Origin: Alphaproteobacteria bacterium
GTDB taxonomy: Bacteria; Pseudomonadota; Alphaproteobacteria; UBA9219
Length of the DNA: 32,507 nt
Direction of reading: 5' to 3'
Assembly (NCBI GenBank): GCA_028691835.1
Contig: JAQUYN010000025.1
Span: 1-32,507, forward strand
Shown: positions 15,556-21,615 of the stretch, piece after piece
Position numbering within the stretch: position 1 is the stretch's first letter
How the letters are laid out: each line of letters starts with the position of its first letter
Made by a program: the position numbers and the translations under genes
The notes under the pieces: generated by a model
The model's database searches: none
Seen by the model: the letters and a program-made list of their open reading frames with translations, nothing else
What the model was told of the DNA's origin: nothing

Positions 15556-15725
15556 AATCTTAACGATTTAAGTCCCAGATAGGAAATTGAAGTTGAGTAG
15601 GGCTACAAAAGAGGGTGTCCGATAGACCTTTGATCTTGCTGAAGATTATTCAGCGAATAACTCCATTCCATCATCGTATCCAGCACGTTTTCGGCCTCAA
15701 TCCGGTTCGAAGTTGCTCCTCCTAC
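15550..15725. repeat. Direct repeat copy 1 with gene-end fragment (minus strand)
   Basis: This copy begins with the palindromic CGTTAAAATCTTAACG (15550-15565). Ninety-four bases after its start comes GATTATTCA, followed by a stretch that on the minus strand encodes a protein end with TSNRIEAENVLD. It is the most diverged of three collinear copies. Reading on the minus strand, codons for RLVKVGGATSNRIEAENVLD end at a TAG near 15603. No start or full gene remains, because a stop lies just upstream of the fragment. Downstream, 15726-15827 holds only GC-rich hairpins (15740-15754; 15789-15812) next to the AraC stop. Confidence 0.8.
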
Positions 15726-15827
15726 CTTCACCAGCCTTCACTCGCTGCGCGAGTTACGGCTCGGCAAGCCAGTACAAAACTATGGCTCTCCCCCAAAGGA
15801 TGGGGCGGGGGATGATGAGATCAGGCT

Positions 15828-16625
15828 CTATGCTAAGGGATGGGGCCGCATCGCAATTTGTTGCCAAGCACCAGGCGTTAATCCGTAGACACGTTTGAAG
15901 TGTCTCGTTAAATGACTTTGATCAGAAAAACCCGCTTCGATTGCCGCTGAAACCAAAGACACGCCTTGCATGATATGAGAACGTGCGGCTTCAAGGCGTA
16001 ATGAAACAAGATGATTATAAGGGCTCGTGCCTAATAATGCGCGAAACTGCCGTGCGAGAGAAAACCGATCAAGTCCAGTCACTTTCTCCAATTCTTCCGA
16101 GCCAATATTTTGTAAAAATGAGGTGTCTAAAAACTCACGAGCCCGGAAAATGGCTGTTTTGTCAATAAGGCAACGTTTGTTGCCTGAGGGCCCTGCCTTG
16201 TCCAGAAGAGCGTCCGTAAGTGCAGCTAGAAAAGTATCTATGCGCAGATTTTCCAAAGGCATATCACGATCATCTAACACAAGTGCCAGAGCACGGAGTA
16301 GAGACGGATTAAAATGCACTGCCTCTTTAATAAAAGGAAGTGAGGTGGAGGAATTAGGAAGTGCTTTTTGTATCAGTAGGGGGTCTACATAGGCCATGCG
16401 GTAATGAAAACCGACTTCTGTTCCTGCATGTCCATCATGCACCTCATCTGGGTGAATGATGATACACGAACCAGCCAAACTGTTTAGATGTTCTCCGCGA
16501 TAACCAAAACTTTGCACGCCTGAGATTGTATGCCCTATGGCATAACAATTATGCCGGTGTTTGTCGTAGGCGTGTCCACTAAACCCAGCTTCCAGCAAAT
16601 TCAGACCGGGGTGAATAGTTTTCAT
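15828..16625 (-). CDS. AraC-family transcriptional regulator
   Basis: From the ATG at 16625 (GGA six bases upstream) the protein has 265 residues; a longer frame to 16736 would run into the divergent gene and is less likely. The N-terminal half is a cupin-like AraC-binding domain with H..H residues (YDKHRHNCYAIG, IIHPDEVHDGHAG). The C-terminal 100 residues hold two helix-turn-helix motifs: SEELEKVTGLDRFSLARQFR, then SLVSAAIEAGFSDQSHLTRH with the closing FKRVYGLTPGAW. It probably controls the divergent DUF2000 gene from the 109-base space between them. The inducer is unknown. It lies between repeat copies 1 and 2. Confidence 0.93.
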   Translation of the reverse strand: MKTIHPGLNLLEAGFSGHAYDKHRHNCYAIGHTISGVQSFGYRGEHLNSLAGSCIIIHPDEVHDGHAGTEVGFHYRMAYVDPLLIQKALPNSSTSLPFIKEAVHFNPSLLRALALVLDDRDMPLENLRIDTFLAALTDALLDKAGPSGNKRCLIDKTAIFRAREFLDTSFLQNIGSEELEKVTGLDRFSLARQFRALLGTSPYNHLVSLRLEAARSHIMQGVSLVSAAIEAGFSDQSHLTRHFKRVYGLTPGAWQQIAMRPHPLA

Positions 16626-16688
16626 ATTTATCCAGTTTTGACCTCGTATCTTGCACAATCGTTCAAGACAAGCCGGTCGCTCCGGACA

Positions 16689-16694
16689 TATACT
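16689..16694 (+). promoter_or_regulatory. Possible -10 box of the DUF2000 gene
   Basis: TATACT lies about 40 bases before the DUF2000 start, in the divergent region with the AraC gene. No good -35 box is placed at 17 bases, which is common for AraC-activated promoters. The assignment is tentative. Confidence 0.3.
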
Positions 16695-16734
16695 CTTTCC
16701 GCTAACTTGTGTAACTTGTTTGGAGCGTTTTGTC

Positions 16735-17160
16735 ATGGATGAAATTACTTTACCGCATGAAACGAAAATTGTTGTTGTCGTTCGTAATGATCTTGAGACA
16801 TGGCAGAAACTTAATGTTGCTAGTTTTTTAGCTGGTGGTTTGGCTGGTGCTGACCCTTCACTCGTTGGTGAGCCGTATCGGGATGCAACAGGATCCGTGT
16901 ATCATCCACTTATGCGCCAACCGATCCTCATTTACGCTGGAAGTTTAGATGATCTCCGCCTTGTGCACCGACGCGCCATGGATCGAGATGTCCGTTTGGC
17001 AATATATACGAAAGAATTATTTGCAACAAGCAACGATGTGGCCAATAGAAACGTTGTTGAAGCCGTCGAGCGTGATGATCTTAACCTTGTAGGCCTTGCG
17101 TTTCATACCGAGCGCCGCGTTGCGGATAAAATCGTAAAAGGTCTTAAGTGGCATGCATAG
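16735..17160 (+). CDS. DUF2000 family protein
   Basis: 141 residues from the ATG at 16735, which has GGAG about nine bases upstream; the frame is open further upstream, but that part lies in the promoter region of the divergent AraC gene. The sequence MDEITLPHETKIVVVVRNDL, LNVASFLAGGLAGADPSLVG and PILIYAGSLDDLRLVHRRAM matches DUF2000, a small alpha/beta family. These genes are often found divergent from, or beside, AraC regulators, as here. The biochemical function is not known. The two genes form a self-contained regulator/target pair, flanked by direct repeats. Confidence 0.85.
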   Translation: MDEITLPHETKIVVVVRNDLETWQKLNVASFLAGGLAGADPSLVGEPYRDATGSVYHPLMRQPILIYAGSLDDLRLVHRRAMDRDVRLAIYTKELFATSNDVANRNVVEAVERDDLNLVGLAFHTERRVADKIVKGLKWHA

Positions 17161-17249
17161 TCACGAAAAAACTTCTTCAGGACAACGGCTGTAAGAATAA
17201 TAGGCGTTTCTTCGTCGGGGTGAGCTTCTCAAGAATCGCATCTGCAAAT

Positions 17250-17432
17250 CGTTAAAATATTAATCAAACAATTGTGCGATGAGGATCAAACGAAAAACAG
17301 ACCTAAAATTCTGACGCGCCCATAGACGGCTGATTTTGTGGGAGATTATTCAAGATCACGCCCCACTCAGCCATCTCATCCAACACTTTTTCGGCCTCAA
17401 TCCGGTTCGAGGTTTTTACTCCGGCCTTCACC
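17250..17432. repeat. Direct repeat copy 2 with gene-end fragment (minus strand)
   Basis: It begins CGTTAAAATATTAATC, and GATTATTCAAGATCACGCC follows 94 bases later, exactly as in copies 1 and 3. On the minus strand it encodes the protein end YNRILQMVKAGVKTSNRIEA, then EKVLDEMAEWGVILNNL, ending at a TAG at 17303. The fragment frame runs back into the last codons of the adjacent dehydrogenase gene in another frame, so the parent gene was cut there. I do not recognise the protein with certainty; there is a vague likeness to the C-terminal tail of cysteinyl-tRNA synthetase. Confidence 0.85.
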
Positions 17433-17453
17433 ATTTGCAAAATGCGGTTATAG

Positions 17454-18401
17454 TCAGACTTGGGTTGGATAAATTCCTTTTACGGCATCCGCAATTGTCT
17501 GAACAAAAGCATCCATCATTTGCCGCATAGAGCCATCGGTGCACCAAGCGTATGCGGGGGCGGCCCAAACATTGCCTTGATAGTTATGGAAGGTTGCGGG
17601 CTCACTTTCAAAAGCGTAGCCGTACAAAGTCCCCTTGTTTACGGCTTCAAGAATAAGCTCATGATTGTAGTATCTGTGGACGATGCTCACGAATAGGGAA
17701 GTTTTCTGCATGGAGCGCAGCATATCATCGCTTATGATATGCTGCGTTTCTGCCGTATCGGCCATGCATGGAAAGACAACATCTGAACTGCTGAATAATT
17801 TAACAAGATCGATTTTGTCCCACCGCGTGTTTTTCGGTGACCTATTCCAGTAACACACGGACATCCCCAGTCCGTGACAGCGTTCTGCTATAGCCTCGCC
17901 AATGTTACCCAGCCCAATAATGCCAGCTACTTTTCCTTTCAGGTTCATTCCCCGATAGGTTTCAAAATCGCTTCCTAAGTTCAGGGGAAACTTGTTTTTG
18001 ATTAACAGAGGTATCTTGCGTGCAATATTCAACATCATCATAACTGCCCAGTCAGCTACAGCGTCAGAGCTGAAGTTGCGTGTATTGCAAACAGTTATGC
18101 CATTAGCCTTCGCGAACCCAGTGTCAATCCAACCATAGGATGTTGATCCGGTAATAATGCATGAAAGATTGGGAATGTTTTTGAAGCTGTCATGTGGCAA
18201 AGACCAGTCAACATAGTCTGGGTTGATGGCGAGAATTTTAGGCGACAAATCATTTAACAAAACATCGCTGTCTGATAAAGGAGCCTTTTCAGTTGTTAAT
18301 ATGACCTCAGCTCCAGCGGCCTGAAGTTGCGCCTCATTTTGCGACGTTAGTAAAGTCGGCCAAAGTGGATCAAAAACATATACCTTCACGTTTGCCCTCA
18401 T
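17454..18401 (-). CDS. D-2-hydroxyacid dehydrogenase-like protein, atypical active site
   Basis: 315 residues from the ATG at 18401; a TTG at 18419 is an alternative and neither start has a well-placed Shine-Dalgarno. The NAD(P)-binding Rossmann motif GLGNIGEAIAERCHGLGM is clear, followed by CYWNRSPKN, where the Arg may favour NADP. The substrate-domain segment TGSTSYGWIDTGFAKANGIT and the helix DAVADWAVMMMLNIARK are typical of the family. However, where an Asn-Thr-Ala-Arg-Gly loop is expected the sequence has SIVHRYYNH, and the usual PHIAG is PAYAW. The Arg-Glu-His triad is therefore not evident. It could act on an unusual substrate or serve another role. It lies between repeat copies 2 and 3, which suggests acquired cargo. 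Confidence 0.85.
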   Translation of the reverse strand: MRANVKVYVFDPLWPTLLTSQNEAQLQAAGAEVILTTEKAPLSDSDVLLNDLSPKILAINPDYVDWSLPHDSFKNIPNLSCIITGSTSYGWIDTGFAKANGITVCNTRNFSSDAVADWAVMMMLNIARKIPLLIKNKFPLNLGSDFETYRGMNLKGKVAGIIGLGNIGEAIAERCHGLGMSVCYWNRSPKNTRWDKIDLVKLFSSSDVVFPCMADTAETQHIISDDMLRSMQKTSLFVSIVHRYYNHELILEAVNKGTLYGYAFESEPATFHNYQGNVWAAPAYAWCTDGSMRQMMDAFVQTIADAVKGIYPTQV

Positions 18402-18488
18402 AGTAAAAAATGGTGCCAATTCCTTGACAGAAACTGTAGCAAGAAGCCTTGCCTGTAGAGAATATGCAGCCCATTAACGAAAAACAAT

Positions 18489-18665
18489 CGTTAAAATATT
18501 AACCAACCGCCTGCGCAATGAGCATCAAAAGCAAAACAGACCTAAAATCCTGACGCGCCCATAGACAGCTGATTTTGTGAGAGATTATTCAAGATCACGC
18601 CCCATTCAGCCAGCGCGTCCAGCACCTTTTCCGCCTCAAAATGGTTCGACAAATTTTGTGGACCC
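18489..18665. repeat. Direct repeat copy 3 with gene-end fragment (minus strand)
   Basis: It begins CGTTAAAATATTAACC; the gene-end block starts 94 bases later. On the minus strand it encodes EVKGPQNLSNHFEAEKVLDA, then LAEWGVILNNL, ending at a TAG at 18542. It is closest to copy 2 over the whole length (including CTGACGCGCCCATAGAC). It lies in the 430-base gene-free stretch between the dehydrogenase-like gene and DUF389. Confidence 0.85.
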
Positions 18666-18671
18666 TTCACC

Positions 18672-18716
18672 TCCGGCTTCTAGCCGGAATATGAAGCTAC
18701 CGGCTTTAACCGGTAG
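18672..18716. repeat. Two adjacent perfect hairpins
   Basis: TCCGGCT-tct-AGCCGGA (18672-18688) and CTACCGG-ctttaa-CCGGTAG (18697-18716) follow repeat copy 3. They share the CCGG core and resemble REP-type or terminator hairpins. Neither has a strong U-run. They may end transcription from the DUF389 gene on the minus strand. The remaining bases to 18851 show nothing else. Confidence 0.6.
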
Positions 18717-18851
18717 TTATTCACAATATTAACTAGCCCATTACGTGACGTGCGCATGGGTAGCTGATTATGTTTGAGGTTTCTCCTTTTTGATTTTTAG
18801 GTTGGCGTTGGTTTTGCCAAAGAACCTTGGGAAGACAAATGAGTTCAGAGA

Positions 18852-20708
18852 TTAATGAGGGTTAAGAATAATGCTTGCTTTAAGTTCGATCTGACGATTC
18901 ATTTGTTGTTCAATGCCGTGTTTGATCTCTTTCATTTGCTCCTCTGTTGGCATGCGGGGGGATACAAGGCTGGCCGCCAAAGTCAATGGATCTCCGCTTC
19001 CGACATAAACATTACTTAGCTTGATCTTCATGCCGCCGCTCAAAACAAGTTGCAAATTCTCAAGCTTTCTTGATGTTGTCTCGCGCTCTAACATGCCGTG
19101 CAAAGCATAACCTAAAGGAACGGCAAGAAGGGTCATGAACAGCAAGGCATAGCCCATACCTTTTTTTGCGATGCGTAAAGGGGTATAGCCCATAACCCAA
19201 AAGGCCACCACGGCGCCAAAGACGATGCCGGATAGGTTTGCAAGAAATAACAGCATTGCATTCAAAAACATTCCAATATCAAACCAACCCAAACCTATGC
19301 CAGCAACGCATAGCGGAGGGACCAATGCGACTGCGATGGCAATGCCTGCCACGCTTTTGGCAACGTTTTCATTTGCTGTTGCATAGGCCCCTACAATGCC
19401 AGAAACGAGGGCCACAGCTAAGTCAAATAAATTTGGCGCTGTTCGAGCTGTAATTTCTGACCCTGCATGTTGATTAGGAAGAAGGAGGGTCAAACCCAAA
19501 GAGACAAATAAAACGACCAACACGCCGACGACAACGGTTTGAGAACTCTGTCGTGTGACGGAAGCATCAAGGCGAGCCGTCCCCATGGCCATTGAGATGA
19601 GCGGAGACATCAGGGGGGCAAGAACCATCGCGCCGATGATAACGGGGCCAGAGTTCATAAAAAGGCCCATCGTTGCCATCACGGTACTGAGCCAAAGTAA
19701 CAGGAAATATTGGGTGTTCCATCTCGCATTTTGTCGTATTTGTGCAAACAACTCCTTAAAATCATCTGTGCTTGCATGCCTAAAAAGAGGCAGGGGTCTT
19801 CGTTCTAAAGTTTCCGCTTCTTCTCCTCTTGGTAATCCATTTATTCGAACGGATTCCTTTGGCTCCTCATCTGCATTTTTTGAAATAGCTTCAGGCGACA
19901 TGCAAACTTTTAATGCTCTTGGTTTGATTTCAAAACGCAGTTCGCTTGCTTTCTCTTTATGTCCGTCATGCAAATAATCAATTTCGCCATGACTCTTTAA
20001 TAGGACGGAGCGGCTTTGGATTAGGCCCACGCCTGAAGGCAGCCGTTCGATGTTCATTTCACGCGAAAAGGTGCCTTGAACAAGCAGGAGAAGGGCATTT
20101 AGTATGCTGGTCGGCGATAAGACAACCATATCCAAACGCCCATCTTGTTTCGAGAAGGATTCGCCAAACATTTTTTGCATCATTCTTGTCTGACGTGTTT
20201 CGATCACGAGAATCGCAGAGGCCACCGTCCGAATAATTACGCCTTTAGCTGTTTCGAAGACAAAGGCTCTATGGTTTATGACAGGAATGTTTGCTAAGCG
20301 TTGAAGAAATCTTTTTCCCGGTTCCAGGCTGCTGCGCAAAAGAGCCAGCCCGCCAATACTGACAGATGAGAAAACGGGTTTGTCATTACAGTACAGAATA
20401 TCCAATGCGCCTTGAGCCTCTTGTAACAGAGTTAGATCAAGCGCTTTGTCTGGCTCGACGCAAGCCCCCATGGCGCGTGCAAAACCACCCCCCACCTGAT
20501 GGTTGAGAAACAATGCGCGTGCCTGAGAATCAACGACCTTTTCAATAAACGGGCAGATTTTTTCATCAGATATATGAAAAAGAACCGTATCCTCGCTCGT
20601 CAAGCAAACTGACGCTAGATTGTCAGGAGTTATTTTAAGAACCATGGGGAGCAGGGCATGATCAGGAAGAGTTTGTTTTTCATCTTCTTCTTCGACCAAA
20701 AAGATCAT
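18852..20708 (-). CDS. DUF389 (TIGR00341-type) membrane protein with degenerate lipid-kinase-like N-terminus
   Basis: A 618-residue protein. Residues 340-550 form the DUF389 membrane domain with about six segments and conserved patterns (GPVIIGAMVLAPLMSPLISM, SGIVGAYATANENVAKSVAG, IAIAVALVPPLCVAGIGLGW). The soluble N-terminal 300 residues are unusual. Around 205-275 the text SPTSILNALLLLVQGT, then GEIDYLHDGHKEKASELRFE and IKPRALKVCM resembles the C-terminal half of diacylglycerol/sphingosine-kinase domains (DGE followed by a Pro-basic strand). The GGDGT ATP-binding motif is not seen, so kinase activity is unlikely. The function of DUF389 proteins is unknown. AAGGA sits before the ATG. A GCCTTT-TATT-AAAGGC hairpin lies 38 bases upstream of the start. 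Confidence 0.88.
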   Translation of the reverse strand: MIFLVEEEDEKQTLPDHALLPMVLKITPDNLASVCLTSEDTVLFHISDEKICPFIEKVVDSQARALFLNHQVGGGFARAMGACVEPDKALDLTLLQEAQGALDILYCNDKPVFSSVSIGGLALLRSSLEPGKRFLQRLANIPVINHRAFVFETAKGVIIRTVASAILVIETRQTRMMQKMFGESFSKQDGRLDMVVLSPTSILNALLLLVQGTFSREMNIERLPSGVGLIQSRSVLLKSHGEIDYLHDGHKEKASELRFEIKPRALKVCMSPEAISKNADEEPKESVRINGLPRGEEAETLERRPLPLFRHASTDDFKELFAQIRQNARWNTQYFLLLWLSTVMATMGLFMNSGPVIIGAMVLAPLMSPLISMAMGTARLDASVTRQSSQTVVVGVLVVLFVSLGLTLLLPNQHAGSEITARTAPNLFDLAVALVSGIVGAYATANENVAKSVAGIAIAVALVPPLCVAGIGLGWFDIGMFLNAMLLFLANLSGIVFGAVVAFWVMGYTPLRIAKKGMGYALLFMTLLAVPLGYALHGMLERETTSRKLENLQLVLSGGMKIKLSNVYVGSGDPLTLAASLVSPRMPTEEQMKEIKHGIEQQMNRQIELKASIILNPH

Positions 20709-20745
20709 GATGTCCTTATCCTCTTGCTCTCATGGAGTGTGTGGG

Positions 20746-20761
20746 GCCTTTTATTAAAGGC
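20746..20761. promoter_or_regulatory. Small inverted repeat in the DUF389 upstream region
   Basis: GCCTTT-TATT-AAAGGC is a perfect 6-bp stem with a four-base loop, about 40 bases upstream of the DUF389 start. It could be an operator or a leader hairpin. Confidence 0.3.
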
Positions 20762-20829
20762 TTAAACTAGTTTTGGATGAAGGCGGCCAAATCAGAAAAA
20801 AAAGTAACCGCTTTCTCAATTTGTTAATC

Positions 20830-20886
20830 AAGCAGATTTACGCGAACAGTTATCTGCAAGGCTGCTAACTTTATCACGATCTGCTC
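20830..20886. repeat. 57-bp palindromic repeat, copy A
   Basis: It begins AGCAGATTTACGCGAAC and ends TTTATCACGATCTGCTC. The ends form an inverted repeat (GCAGAT/ATCTGC), and the inner part GTTATCTGC-AAG-GCTGCTAAC forms a second stem. It is followed by a ten-base spacer and then copy B. Confidence 0.85.
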
Positions 20887-20896
20887 TTGTTTATCA

Positions 20897-20953
20897 GAGC
20901 AGATTCACGCGAACAGTTATCCGCAAGGCGGCTAACTTTATCACGATCTGCTC
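20897..20953. repeat. 57-bp palindromic repeat, copy B
   Basis: A near-identical tandem copy with a 67-base period. The ends GAGCAGAT/ATCTGCTC pair perfectly; the inner stem is GTTATCCGC-AAG-GCGGCTAAC. Relative to copy A, a T-to-C change on the left and a T-to-G change on the right turn mismatched positions into pairs, which suggests that pairing matters. Confidence 0.85.
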
Positions 20954-20963
20954 TTGTTTATGA

Positions 20964-21579
20964 GGCTACGAACTTTGTTCAAAGAAATCGTTAAAGTTTT
21001 AAGTGTTTGTAGGTTAAAAGAGAATGTGAGAGAAAGGTATTCAGACGAACAGTATATTTGTATGTCATTGATCTTGCGAAAAGGTATGGCGCGTCACGGT
21101 CCAATAGACCATGACATCAAGTATTCTTTTCTGGGTTCAAGAGGGCTCAAAGTTTTCGACTTCGTTTTCTTGGGTCACGATTGTTATTTTGGTTTTTTTG
21201 TTATGGTCGCCTACACAGTGTTCGCGTGCACGCGCGTGACAGCAACGAAAAGTTTTTGGGGATAGAGCCTCATTTGAAACAGGAAAATTGACAAAGCTTA
21301 TGGCCGTTGTTGTTAGGCCGAGATTATTAAATACGACGGTATTAAAGAAGCTTGCTTGTGATAGCGCATCACGTGACCGTCAGGAGCTTGTTTGGTATTT
21401 TATGCGTTCTTGGTCTATTTGCCTTTTCGTTGGTAACAGCATATACTCCGCGCACATATACGAAGCGCATTTTTTGATCCATTTTATTGAATGCCTCCTT
21501 TTCACTCCTTTTGTGGTCTGATAAGGGGAAGAAATGTAGTTGGTATCCCTTTATTTCGATCCGACTAAAGCCCAGCAAC
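20964..21579. other. Gene-poor stretch upstream of the trehalose synthase
   Basis: Open frames here are short and do not look coding: no good ribosome binding sites and no family likeness. A further CGTTAAAGTTTTAAG (20989-21003) resembles the start of the 180-bp repeats without the rest. A 12-bp palindrome CGCGTGCACGCG lies at 21223-21234. I see no RNA gene with confidence. Confidence 0.5.
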
Positions 21580-21597
21580 AGGGGGACCCCCCTTTTT
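21580..21597 (+). terminator. Hairpin plus T run in the otsA leader
   Basis: AGGGG and CCCCT pair around a four-base loop (21580-21593) and are followed by TTTTT. It lies 18 bases before the start of the synthase gene, next to its AGGAAG ribosome binding site. It could act as an attenuator of the operon; the short stem makes this uncertain. Confidence 0.4.
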
Positions 21598-21615
21598 ATG
21601 CGATAGGAAGTCTTG

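Noticed and set aside
17303-17450. Firm assignment of the repeated gene end to cysteinyl-tRNA synthetase
   Set aside because: The likeness to the enzyme's C-terminal tail is limited to a helix-turn pattern and could be chance; left as unknown.
20830-20953. Possible CRISPR array
   Set aside because: Only two tandem 57-bp copies with a ten-base gap that is itself repeated; no spacers and no cas genes.
20954-21265. 103-codon plus-strand frame after the palindromic repeats
   Set aside because: Starts within the repeat spacer, has no Shine-Dalgarno and no recognisable domain; composition looks non-coding.
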